Shown piece after piece: positions 12,089 to 24,090 of a stretch of 64,000 nucleotides of DNA. The translations under genes were made by a program, and so were the position numbers. Source of the stretch: Phyto melanocephala (taxonomy: Eukaryota > Arthropoda > Insecta > Diptera > Rhinophoridae); assembly GCA_941918925.1 (NCBI GenBank), contig OW799237.1:96631015-96695014 (forward strand), read 5' to 3'. How positions within the stretch are numbered: position 1 is the stretch's first letter; the number at the start of each line of letters is the position of its first letter. Under the pieces are notes generated by a model that saw only the letters and a list, made by a program, of their open reading frames with translations, was not told the origin of the DNA and ran no database searches.

Positions 12089-14415
12089 AACAAGTAAGAG
12101 CACTATATTCGGCTGTGCCGAATCTTTTATACCCACCACCAATTTTGTGTACATTTAAAGCACAATATTTATTATTTTGTTAATCATTATGGAATAATCT
12201 CTTTATAATAAAATATGTATCACTTTCTTTGCAGAGGGTGGTTAAATTTTAAGGGCCCATGTTGAAGGTGAACTACACCTAGTCTTTAAATTTGTTTTCT
12301 GCATTTCACTTGACATTTCTCAATCTCAAACTTACTCAATTTGATCCGTGGAAAGATAGGCAAATGAGCAATGCTTTAAAGTTATTCAGGTTGTATAAAA
12401 ATGGGCGTTCAAATCAAAATGCATTTTGTGCACTTCGTAATTCCTTTGATTATCACAATCGTTCAAATTCGTCCACAATCGTGAGAATTGTAAAAAAGAT
12501 TTTAATGTCTGCCAAGCAGGTCTGTATGAAATGTGAAAACATCTGTGAATGCCATCTTAGTTCGTTGAAATGGAAACATTGCTGTTTTTCACGATAACGT
12601 GGCAAAAGAGCAAGCAACCTTGACTCATCATCGTGCCCAACAATCGGGCATCAACAGTGTCATTGAAAATTTGGACTATCGGATCGTGGTGTGCCACCTA
12701 GGTTGGGGGGCCATTAGGCCGATATTTTGTTCCATACATAATTGAAGCATACAAATATTATCATTATAAAAATAAATGATAATAATTTCATAATAATTTT
12801 ATTCAAAATCAACATAGTCCCTTAAAATAAAACCACCCATTATAACTTTGGTATGCTAGTAAAATGTTTTCGTAAATTTAGTCTTTCAATGAAAGTGGCC
12901 GTTAAAATACGCGTGTCAATAAAGTTTCTGCTAATAAACATAACTTAGATATTTTAATATAGTCCTTTAGTATTCCAAAATCTTTATTCATAAAGAATTT
13001 ACATGAATTTAAGAGGAAGAAAGTGAATTTAAGGTTAAATTTTAAGGGCCACAGGGTGATTTAAAATATACATTCTCTGCATTTTTCTATACTTCTATAA
13101 CATAACATAACTTCTATAACATTTTGCTTTTAAAAGATTTTCAAACGAAATAAGTTTTGTATAATTTTAAAATTTGTTAGCCATTAGTACATGAAAATAA
13201 ATTGTTTATAATGTTTAGAGATAATTTTTTTTTACTGAGGTTAAAATTTTCCTAAATTCCCATTTTTAATGGAGCATAATTTCAGGAGAACATAAGCATA
13301 AGTTGTTAGCATGCCATCTAGTAGTTGCTAGTAGAGTCATCTATCTTATCATCTTTATCTTATATTTAGCTACAGTACAATAAATGGCGCAGTGTAAGAT
13401 GAATAAATGCTAATATATATGACTAATATATTTTTATAAAAATTTAAGGAAAAAAGTGTGTGTGGCACATCTATTTTCCGTTATAACGAAGACTTTGACC
13501 AAAAAGCCATGTTTGCAAAATTTCAGAATCGTACATAAATATAGTTTTGTCAGTTTTATTACGTTTTAAATTTAAAATATACACTGTGCGGTATAAATTT
13601 TCGTACATTTTTATCTATAACTCTTTTCCTAATTCATAGATTTAATTCAGGGAAAAATATTCTTTTGACTCGATAAATATATATTCGAAGTTTCATGACT
13701 ACGTTTATGCGTCTGGACACAATACAAAAGTGAAAGTGGGCGTTATAGTAGGCGTGTCAAAGTTGTTTTTGCGAATGAGTACAACTGAGGTGTTTCAATA
13801 TAGTCCTTTATTATTCCAAAATCTTTATTAATAGAGAAATTATATGAATTTTAGGTAAAACGTTATATGGGAGGTGGGCGTAAAAGTGGGCGTGGCACGT
13901 TAATTTTTTGGCATAGTAATGAAATTGCCTAGGGGGATAGACGTAGCAAAATTTATCATCATAACGCTAATTTTGGCGGTTTTATGAGCTTTTAAATTTC
14001 ATTAACGGTAGATAACGTGAAAAGTGGGCGTTATAGTAAGCGTGTCAAAGGTTTTTTTTGCGAATGAGTACAACTGAGGTGTTTCAATATAGGCCTTTAT
14101 TATTTCAAAATCTTTATTAATAGAGAAATTATATGAATTTTAGTTAAAACGTTATATGGGAGGTGGGCGCAAAAGTGGGCGTGGCACATTAATTTGCCGT
14201 TACAAGAAAGCGTGTCACCAAAAAGCAAAGTGCGCAAATTTTCAGAGTCGTACATCCAATTTTGTTGCTTTTATGACGTTTTTGTTTTTAAATATACCGA
14301 AAAATACACGATTTAGAATATATATACTTTATGGGGTCTAAAATAGATATTTCGATGTGTTACAAACGGAATGACAAAATGAATATACCCCCACCATTTT
14401 TTTGGTGGCGGGTAT
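12089..14415 (+). mobile_element. INE-1-like element, family I copy B
   Basis: Same terminal structure as the copy at 4938: AACAAGTAAGAG, hairpin TTCGGCTGTGCCGAA, TTTATACCCACCACC at one end and CCACC...GGTGGCGGGTATA at the other. It holds the mariner derivative at the homologous site. About 12990-13440 is a block shared with the copy at 62655 but not with copy A, including a stray GGTTAAATTTTAAGGGCC, which is the mariner terminus. Two GTGGGCG tandem modules follow. Confidence 0.75.
12234..12840 (+). mobile_element. Mariner-like derivative nested in copy B, with an open HTH frame
   Basis: Termini GAGGGTGGTTAAATTTTAAG / ...AACCACCCAT, with TA after the right end. The left TA has decayed to CA. 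The frame from about 12292 to 12597 is still open for 101 codons, with its first ATG at 12364. It contains LFRLYKNGRSNQNAFCALRN and HNRSNSSTIVRIVKKI, the helix-turn-helix domain of mariner-related transposases. Without a catalytic domain it cannot be an active transposase; whether it is translated is unknown. Confidence 0.8.
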
Positions 14416-15860
14416 AAAAATAAGCAGAAAAAATTAAAGAATTTTATAGTAAATAAACAAATTAAGATCACTTCAAAATAAGATTTTATATATTCAAAAT
14501 AATATTTTAAATTTATGTGGTAAAAAGTGCGAAAAGTGTAGACTAGAATTACTAAAACAAACTAGTAAATAGCTAGTTCCAATGCACTCCTTTAGATACC
14601 AGTGGATTTCAAATTACAAGCAGATGTTAAACGTCTATGCCACAGAACATTTTCTGGGGTATAAGAAGTACTGGTGACAGAATCTATGATGAATCACACA
14701 CATTTCCTGCAGGGTTTGTATTTGTATGTTTTATAAGTTTTTGTTAGATATTTGATTAGTATGTGCATGGCATATCAGTTTCTTTTGCTGATGGCAAGCG
14801 CGTGAGTCTTTTATTGAAAAGCAACACACACTACCACCACCACAACTACTTGTAGACAAAAATACAATTTCAATTGTATATTTTTGTGTTTTTGTTTTTG
14901 AAATTAACTTTTTTCTACTGGTTGCACACACTTCATTTTTTAAGTTTTTCCTAAAGTTCTTCATTTTTTTTAATTTCCTTGTATTTGTCTATTGGCAAAA
15001 TTATGTTCGTTTTAACTTAGACAGGTTTTCGTTAGATTTGTACATACTTACAATATTAAGTTTGTGATACATTCCGAAGCGTTGTTGTAAAAAACATTTA
15101 GATATTTTTTTTTACAGATTTTGCCTCTAGTATTAATTTGGTCTTTAGTGTTTTTATCTTCCTTTGAGTAGATTGCAACTACACAAAATATGCTGTCTTT
15201 TGAATGAAATAATTTTACTAATTAAGCTTTGCATTATTTGTTTAAAGATTCTATGTGATTGGGTAAAATGTAATTTCAATAATCAGTTTAAATTCTTCCC
15301 TTAATAGGAGAAGATAGCATAAATGTATTTTTGTTTTGTTTATAATTTCAACACGATTTACAGATTAAAGATATACATATGTATGTTAGAGTCACAAATA
15401 ATGCTATAGGTATTGTACTAGCAATTTATTTGCTTGTTAGCTAGCGCAGTTCTGAGCATTTATTTAATACTAAAGTTTAAGTTTGAAATAATTTTAATTA
15501 AAAACATAAAAAGTACTGTATGGACAGGGAGATATTTATTTCATCTTGAATTATTTTTTACCTCCATTTAAATTTATTAATAATTTATTTATTTAATTAT
15601 TAAACCCTTGGTATGACATTTTTTAATTTGAAACGACCTTTTAAGTTATTTAACACTTAATTAGAGACTTGAAATTAAAAGTTATCTGCTAAAGTTCAAT
15701 TGGCTATAAATACAAAAATATGTAACCCAAAAAGTATTTCTAAGGAAACTTATTCAAATATTTACTGAACACATCGCATTTATAACACATATGGTCTGGC
15801 TAGTTCCATAATATATTTTTAATGAAAATTCTGTACTATTTACCTTTTTTGTCTTTTATT
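14416..15860. other. AT-rich non-coding DNA
   Basis: Nothing recognised. A minus-strand frame of 77 codons near 14731-14964 has no family likeness. Confidence 0.45.
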
Positions 15861-16118
15861 ATTATACTAGAGAAGCTCGGCGCGCGTTGCTACGCCCCTT
15901 AATGAATTCTGAATTTTAGTTGAATATCAAGTGCAAAAAGCTAAAAATTATAACTTTTTTAATGGGCGTGGTACTGCCCACTTTGCTAATCACGAAACTG
16001 TATAGTCATGACTGCTCAATATGTGTGCAAAGTTTCAGAAAAATCGGTCAAGTGCAAGTAGCACTTCGGAGTCTATAGCTAACACACACACACACACAGA
16101 GTTTTACTTTTATATATC
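15861..16118 (+). mobile_element. Repeat of the CGTTGCTACGCCCC family, copy 1 (interrupted)
   Basis: Begins TACTAG...CTCGGCGCGCGTTGCTACGC and contains one GGGCGTGGTACTGCCCAC module with the block TGTGCAAAGTTTCAGAAAAA. It ends with GGAGTCTATAGCTAACACAC, an (AC)n run and TTTTATATAT. The terminal TATATAT is split by the element at 16117-16908, and its remainder lies at about 16909-16920. Related copies are at 44931, 46036 and 54141. The class is not established. Confidence 0.7.
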
Positions 16119-16908
16119 TGTGGTCGCAAGGAAAAACAAGGTAACTCCATTTTTCCAAAAAGTTGAAAAAACACCAAAAATTTGATGGATTTTGGATTTA
16201 ACATCACTCTGTCAGATCAAAATTTTGAAAAAGTATCACATTTAAGAGTAATCTACAAAATAAAAATCGCTTAAATACCAGTTTTTAGGAAAAAAAAAGG
16301 TAACTCCATGTGTTTTAAGGAAAAATCAGGTAACTCCATTATATCTTAAAGAAAAACACTAGGAGATTGATTGTTGATGTGAACAATAATTGAAACTAGA
16401 ATTGTATCATTAACATACAACAAAATTAACTGAATTCCTTTATTTTTAACAGCAAACTAAAAACTAAAAAATGGAAAATTTTCGATTTTAAAATCAATAC
16501 GAAATTCATTACTTTTTTTGATAACAATTTAAAATTACAAGTTTAGTCTCTTTTGCTGCAACCTTGACGATCTTCTCCATAAGACGATGCATAAGACGAT
16601 GAAAACTTGCCTTAACTCCATAAAATATAAGATAAATTCAAACAATGAAGTTTTTAGGAAAAGCCAGGTAACTCCATTTTTAGGTAAAAATCAGGTAACT
16701 GACCTTGATTTTCTCTTCTGTCGGGTAAAAAGTTTTTTACTGCAACCCAAAATGTTCAACAGGATGTAAAATTATGTTTTTTTTAATGCGCAGACATTAG
16801 AATATGAATTCAAAAAAAAAACTAGTAAAATATGTCGAAAACTTTAATTGCGTTTTTCTCGTGTTTTAAAAAAATGGAGTTACATTGTTTTTCCTTGCGA
16901 CCACAGAT
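16117..16908. mobile_element. About 790-bp inverted-repeat element with internal AGGTAACTCCAT repeats
   Basis: The left end (TCTGTGGTCGCAAGGAAAAA) and the right end (...TTTTTCCTTGCGACCACAGA) are inverted repeats of about 40 bp containing GTAACTCCAT. TA flanks both sides, as expected for a Tc1/mariner-type insertion. The word AGGTAACTCCAT occurs directly at about 16139, 16298, 16328 and 16666, with a partial copy at 16693. No transposase is encoded. It inserted into the 3' end of the repeat at 15861. Confidence 0.75.
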
Positions 16909-16920
16909 ATATAGATATCT

Positions 16921-17454
16921 TGTGCGAGATTTTTTATGTAAATTGTCCAATATTAAAAAACTAATGAATAGCATTAATATACTCAAAGTACTAACTCGCT
17001 CAATTGTGTAATCGGTTTTAGGAATATCAATTAAAATAAGTTTTTGCTAAATACATTTTTTCAATCATTTCAGCAGCAGTTTATTTAATTTTTAATTTGA
17101 CTCAAATTCATTGTATATTTTGGGGACACCCGTTAAATATTGCACTTTAATTGCCGCATAAAATAAGAATAAAAAATTGCGACACGAACGATAGAATAAC
17201 CACACGCATTCGCTTACACATACAAGCAAAAAACATTGTGAGAAATTGAAATGTATTAAAAACTAATTGCATTACACTTAAACTACAGTTAAAAGTCAAT
17301 AAACGTCAAAGTTATATTTGTAGTAAGTGCATATACATCTGTGAGTGCTTACATGAGTACGTAACATGAGCAAAACATTCTTAAATTGGACATACACACA
17401 AAGAAAAAAATATTGCTTGAAATTTTCTGATTTATTAAACATTTGGTTTGTTTT
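16921..17454. other. AT-rich non-coding DNA
   Basis: Nothing recognised. Confidence 0.45.
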
Positions 17455-18543
<1,089 letters not shown>

Positions 18544-19893
18544 GCTGATACACTTCCCAGAATCCCAACCATAATTGTAAGTATTTAAGTAAATTTCACC
18601 AATACGGCTTATCAAACTTTTATACTTTTAAAGATGTCCTTCTATCTAGGTTGCATGTTAATTTATAAATGCCGAAAGGGTAGAAAAATATAAAAAGTTG
18701 CTATTTTTGGAAAAATTATTTTTAAACGTAGGTGAGACATATGGAAATTCTAGTTAGTCACATCGATAGACAAAGAATTGAACCCTGCAAAAGAGTTTAA
18801 AAGAATTTTTAAACATTATACCTAGGGTGGAAAATTAAGAGGTCAAAAATAAGAAAAATTTTAATGTCAAAATTATCTTAAAGGAACGGGGGAAAAGAAA
18901 ATCTCTTAATTTCTGTTGTATAACCCTATGTATGCTCTATTACAAACAAAAGTACTTTAAATGCTTCATATCTTTGAAATTTAATTAAAAAATAACTGCA
19001 TTAGTTTTTAATTAAATACCCATTTCGAGACAAAAAAATTCCCAATAAATAAGTTTCAAGAAAAAAATATTTTAATAGATTGAACACACCTTTTTTATAT
19101 TTTTGCAAGTTTTGGTTAAAAAATTATTATTTTGTTATTAAAATTTATTGATTTGTTCAATACTTTTTGGAACACCTTCAAGAAATTGTATAAAAAGGCC
19201 TTTGGATGTTAATTTACATAATATGTTGTGCAGCGTAATTCTATATTGCCTCCACATTGTCTACAATGGCGATGTTTTTAAAAATTACAATCAATTTTTT
19301 TCTACTGTTTTAATTGATATTTTCTCAATATTTATTCAAACAAAAATATTAATTTTCTTTATATTTTTATATTAGGCTATAAGTTCTATGTGATAATAAC
19401 AGAATATCAAGGAAAAGTTAGTTATCATTTAATTACTAGTAACATTTTCATTACTGAAGTAAAATTTCTTTTTTATTAATAATAATATTTTCAATGAAAT
19501 TGGGAAACTGCACTAACTAAATTTATGTGCTTACAAACAGTGTTGCCAGAATATAATTTTTTTATGCTATTTGCATATAGTCTTGCCAGTCTTTTTATTT
19601 ACTGTTTTTTAAGCTGCTTTTTATAACTATTTAAGTTTTAACCTCTTGTTATTAAGAACAATGTTGCTTAAACTTGGAGATTATTACTTAGCCTTTTTGT
19701 TAGTAATTGATATTAATTTGGTGAAGGTGTCATGACCACAGCAAATTTTGTTTAATTCTATTTATTCAATACTTGTTTTTATGTTGGACACATTTTTTGG
19801 TATAGGGTAAACTAAATTCGAAACAACCGAATTAACTCAGATTCCCTGTCATCAATATGGAAAGTATCATGTGTTATTGCAGTGCTACAAGTA
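18544..19893. other. AT-rich non-coding DNA
   Basis: No supported feature. The open frame near 19148-19375 lacks family likeness and splice context. Confidence 0.45.
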
Positions 19894-20641
19894 TAGGGTG
19901 ATTAATCGAAAGACTCACAACAGCGTCTACAAATTGTTCAGCTGTATTATAAAAAACAGCGATTTGCTAGGAATGTTTTTCAAGCGATTCGTGGAACGTT
20001 TGATGAGCAATCTAAGTACCAAGGGCTACCATTATATCCGTTAAAACAAAGGGTTTTGTGTGATTTTAGGCTGCGAGAATCATTTGTCAATATTTCCGCA
20101 AAACTGAGGAAAATTTCAATGTTATCCTTAATGGTTACCCTTATCGCATTACGCTTTCAGAAATCCAGTCACATGGTCTCGGTGAGCTGTGGTTTCAACA
20201 AAACAGCACTACGAGCGAAACAGCGTGTGAAAAAATGAACTTGTTCAGATGTCATTTAGGTAAGCAATAATTTAAAGTTATGCTACGATAAACAGCCACC
20301 ACGATTATGCCATATCACACCTCTGTACTATTTTCTATGTAGATGTGCGAAGTCAGACAGAGGTCTTAAGGTATAAGCAGCTACAATTGACGCTTTGAAA
20401 GACAACATTACTCGTATTATTCGCGTTGTACCAGTAGATATGCTCGGACGAGTCGCCCAAAATTGGTCCTTCCGAATGGACCAACTCAGACGTGGTCGAA
20501 GCCAATATTTACGTAATATCATTTTTAAATATTAAATACCATATATTCTGCTTTTAAGCGATAATAACAATTTTAATTTGACATTCAAATTTATGTGTTT
20601 TATTTAACATTATAAATCAAACCTTAAGCTGAATCACCCGA
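19894..20641 (+). pseudogene. Mariner-related element with decayed transposase
   Basis: Termini TAGGGTGATTAATCG and GCTGAATCACCCGA form a short inverted repeat; TA lies at 19892-19893 and 20642-20643, giving a 748-bp element. The plus strand reads ELWFQQNSTTSETACEKMN near 20181-20237, equivalent to MWFQQDGATCHTA with the catalytic Asp replaced by Asn. Near 20385-20535 it reads LKDNITRIIRVVPVDML, then RVAQNWSFRMDQLRRGRSQY and LRNIIFKY, the typical C-terminus of the group. Stops and shifts break the frame and the DNA-binding half is largely gone. Confidence 0.85.
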
Positions 20642-21003
20642 TATAATATAGATTTTTTAATGAAAATAAGTAGAGATTATTGAACTGTTTTTTCTTCACA
20701 TTTTTGTGAGTATAATAAAGTTTATCAGCTTTTTTTTAATGTTTACAATTTCGCTGTAAATGGCGGTTATTATATTTGTTTTTATATTCTGTTACTGCTC
20801 AGTTTATTTTTCTTTCTATACACATTTGGAAAGATGTCAACTTAACTGGCGCCAAATTTTTTTTTGGTTTTTAATTTCAATTTTATTATAAATATAATTA
20901 AGTTTTCTTTTACGTAAAGTTGTTAAGTGCTCTAAAATTACTACATAATTGATTACTGTTAATCGACAAGTTGTGTGTATCGTAAATATGTTTGAAAAAT
21001 TTA

Positions 21004-21077
21004 TTTTAATTATTTACTAGTTATTGATAATTAAAAAATATTTTAATTATTTACTAGTCATTGATAATTAAAAAAAA
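21004..21077. repeat. 37-bp tandem duplication
   Basis: TTTTAATTATTTACTAGT-ATTGATAATTAAAAAA occurs twice back to back (21004-21040 and 21041-21077) with one or two changes. The flanks (20644-21003 and 21078-21429) are AT-rich with nothing recognised. Confidence 0.8.
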
Positions 21078-21429
21078 TATTTATTTTTTCAACCACTATT
21101 TATTTACATGCTCAATATTGCAACCGACAAATAAAAAATGGACCATCAAGGTAGTAAACGTATTAAATTTTTTATTATTTATTTAAGTCTATGGAAAAAT
21201 CTTTACAGACAATATATGTACATAACATATCTTAACAAAGAATATAATTAATTTAAAATTTTTAAGAAAATACAATTTAAAAAAATATATAAAATTAAGA
21301 TGTAGAAAAATATATATTTTTGGTTTCGTTGAGATTTTTTTTAAAGTCAATATACAAAAATAAATTTTAGAGAAATTTTAAAAATTTGCATAATTTGTAG
21401 TAAGATATTTAATATATAAAAAATCTTAA

Positions 21430-22150
21430 TTTCTCGAAAGAAAAAAGGAATATTGATTTTTATTCTACTAAGAAGGAATTCTAAAGTAAGACTCTCATTT
21501 AAAAATTTTTCAATAAGTCTTGCACTTAGTAATACTACGTCATTTAGGAATTGGAAGTTTTATAGGAGTCAAGCGCCTTTCATAAGAGGGAAGCCTTGCA
21601 CTAGGTGTCCAACCCAGACCCCGAAGACAGAAATGCAAAACCTGTAGTTCAACAGATTTAATAGCGTTAATACGCACTTTATATTGTGGAGCCCATATGA
21701 TGCAGCCATTTTATCATGTAATATAAAGTTGTAAACAGCAGCTTAGTTTTATATGGATGTTAGACCAATGTTCAATGAATCCCAATACAATAATTGTTTT
21801 TTAACCACTACCATAATATATGAGCGAAAATTTAAATTTTTATTCAGAAAAACTTCAAGATTATTGTATGTTTACACCATTCATCGTGTAACAGCAATTT
21901 TGTATGTCCAGTCGTGTAAAAATCATATATTTATATTTTTGAAATTTCAGATCATTTCAAGTGGCAAAATTATTGAAATCATATTGAAGATGTCTTTAGC
22001 ATCAATATGAGATATAAAAATTTTTCTGTTATCAGCATACATTAATTTCTTCGACTTATAAATTATAGATGGAACATCATTCACAAGAAGTGTAAATAAT
22101 AATGATTCTAAATGATCACCTTCATGCAAAGAAAAATCATGGATACGACA
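21430..22150 (-). pseudogene. Jockey-like non-LTR retrotransposon reverse transcriptase fragment
   Basis: The minus strand first reads EGDHLESLLFTLLVNDVPS and LMYADNRKIF (about 22020-22125), matching the GVPQGS-LGPLLF-INDLP and YADD boxes of non-LTR reverse transcriptases. The second catalytic Asp of YADD is Asn here (codon at about 22028-22030). Further along (about 21530-21690) it reads IWAPQYKVRINAIKSVELQ and CLRGLGW-P-ARLPSYERRL, a segment found in Jockey-clade proteins after the RT core. The part between (about 21700-21940) is scrambled and stops occur. It is a dead, 5'-truncated copy; its tail is not clear. Confidence 0.85.
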
Positions 22151-22594
22151 TGATCAAGACGGTCAAATTTTAATTTCTATATCAACACTTTGTTATTTAA
22201 AAACAAGTAATACCTAATTTTGTTTTGCTTAATCATTTATTTCGTCACTATAATCAAGCTTTTGTTAAAGTTTTATCATTTAATGTTTACTTTACATGTA
22301 AACTTCCATATGGTTGTCCTTTCAAAAAAAACTTCGATATGATTTTGCTTTAAAAATAGTCAGATTAACAAAATTAAAAAGACAAAAATAGTATGATAGT
22401 CATGCATTAAAAATTGGAAATAACCAATAATAGTTAAAGGAAACAACAGTGTGATTACAAAGAAGTCAAACTATGATTTTTTTAATAATAATTTGTTTTA
22501 AACTGTTCTTCTTCTTGCTTGATACATTATTATTATTTAAATAGTTTGAAGTTTGAATAAACTATAAAAAATATTAAAATATGGAGACAATAAA
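22151..22594. other. AT-rich spacer
   Basis: Nothing recognised between the retrotransposon fragment and the next INE-1-like copy. Confidence 0.45.
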
Positions 22595-23342
22595 AACAAG
22601 TAAGAATGCTATATTCGGCCATGCCTTTATACCCTTCACAACGTGTAGTCACGCAATAACAGTAGTTTGTATCACCATTCATCTCATATAAATACGTAGA
22701 TACATATAAAAAACAAACATATATAAAAACATCCTATTGTAAAATTATAGATTTACGTATGTGTGTAAAAAAAAAATATAAAAAAAAAAAATTAAAAAAA
22801 AATTAAAAAAAATTAAAAAAAAATAAAACCAAATACATAAAAAAGGTATAAAAAAAATCAAAAAAAAAAATTTTAAAAAAATTAAAATACAAATTAAATA
22901 TAAATAATAAATATAAAATAAAAAAAATTTAAAAAAAAATTTAAAAAAAAATTAAAACAAATATTAAAAAAAAATAAGAAAAAAATAAAAAAAAAAATTA
23001 AAAAAAAATTAAAAAAAATTAAAAAAAATAATAAAAATATAAATAATATATAAAATAAAAAAAAATTTTTGGGCTATGTATGTTGTTGTTGTATGTTGTT
23101 TTAGTGTTAAAAAAACGAGGTGGCCGTAGGTTTTTGCTCATATCTCAGTTGTTTAAGTACCGATGTTTCTGATTTTCAATACCGATCTACTCCCAAATAT
23201 TTCTGATATTTTAATACCTTACCTGGGTCAAAGTGATGTCGGGGGGCTTCACAAAGTTGATTTCAACATACACACGGACAGACAGACAGAAGTACAGGGA
23301 GACTGCCCGAGCTTAATCGACTCCTCTATTTATAAGCTTTGG
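22595..23342 (+). mobile_element. INE-1-like element, family II copy E
   Basis: Starts AACAAGTAAGAATGCTATAT with a partly deleted TTCGGCC hairpin, then TTTATACCCTTCACAACGTG. The centre (22768-23068) is an A-rich array of A runs separated by TT or T. It continues with AACGAGGTGGCCGTAGGTTT, CAATACCGATCTACTCCCAA, GATTTCAACATACACACGGA and CAGACAGAC repeats. The last block before loss of similarity is TATTTATAAGCTTTGG, so the far end (TATACCC...) is missing. Full-length relatives in the other orientation are at 35961 and 48237. Confidence 0.75.
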
Positions 23343-23716
23343 TAAAAAACATTGTGTACATAAACTTAAGTTTAATTAAACAAAATTGCAAAAAACGATA
23401 ATTTGCTTTATAAAGGGCAGAGACTGTCCAATAAATTTTTAGTCATAACATGATAACTGCATAATACTTTAAGCAAACATTTACAGCTAGCAACAATTAT
23501 ATGTAGGAACCACATTTATATAATTCAATCATTAATATGTTGTATTTTAAATTTTGATTAAAGCAACCATGCCTTTGCGTGTTATAGTACACCAGACGAG
23601 AAATAAAAGTTTTGTGAAATATCAAATTTAAATTTTACGCACTGCACACATTTTATTCAATTTAAAATATAAAAGGTTTTGAAACTTTTTAGAATGCCTG
23701 ACTTAGAAAATAATAA
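23343..23716. other. AT-rich spacer
   Basis: Nothing recognised. Confidence 0.45.
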
Positions 23717-23833
23717 GGGCCGTATTCATAAAATATATTTTAGGTTTATTAAAGGCTTATTTGACAGATGTTGTAGAGAAATTTGTCAAATAAGCCTTCA
23801 ATAAACCTAAAATATTTTTTATGAATACGGCCC
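23717..23833. mobile_element. 117-bp hairpin MITE, copy 2, with TAA target duplication
   Basis: Same element as 4386-4503: arms starting GGGCCGTATTCATAAAATAT and ending ATGAATACGGCCC. TAA lies on both sides (23714-23716, 23834-23836). The central loop is the reverse complement of copy 1, so the insertion is in the other orientation. High identity suggests a fairly recent spread. Confidence 0.85.
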
Positions 23834-24061
23834 TAAATATTTTGAAAAAATCAAAAGTTATATAATCAAAATATTTTTTTTACCCTTTAAATGAAAAATA
23901 TAGAAATATGAATTAAAAGTATATAAATATAAATATAAATTGAAATTAAATTAAATATTTTGTTACAGATTTTTGTGTGGCTTTAGGTCTTAAAAATTCA
24001 ATTTTATTGTTTTGGTTTTAAAGAAAAGATTTTAAATTTCTTTATTTATTTTATTCCAATA

Positions 24062-24090
24062 TTTCGATCTACTTCGTAAATCATCATCAG
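24062..24090 (-). ncRNA. Hammerhead-core-like structured motif, copy 1
   Basis: Minus strand: CTGATGAT, stem GATTTA, loop CGAAG, stem TAGATC, then GAAA. The stem pairs fully, with one G-U. TATTGGAATAAAATAAA follows. It is one of five such motifs in the window. The core differs from the strict CUGANGA-stem-GAAA hammerhead by one extra base before the stem, and no cleavage-site strand has been identified. The element that carries it is not defined. Confidence 0.4.

Noticed and set aside
22768..23068. A-rich array considered as a retrotransposon poly(A) tail or a CRISPR-like array
   Set aside because: Same array occurs in the middle of related elements, with unique sequence on both sides; there are no regular repeats and spacers.
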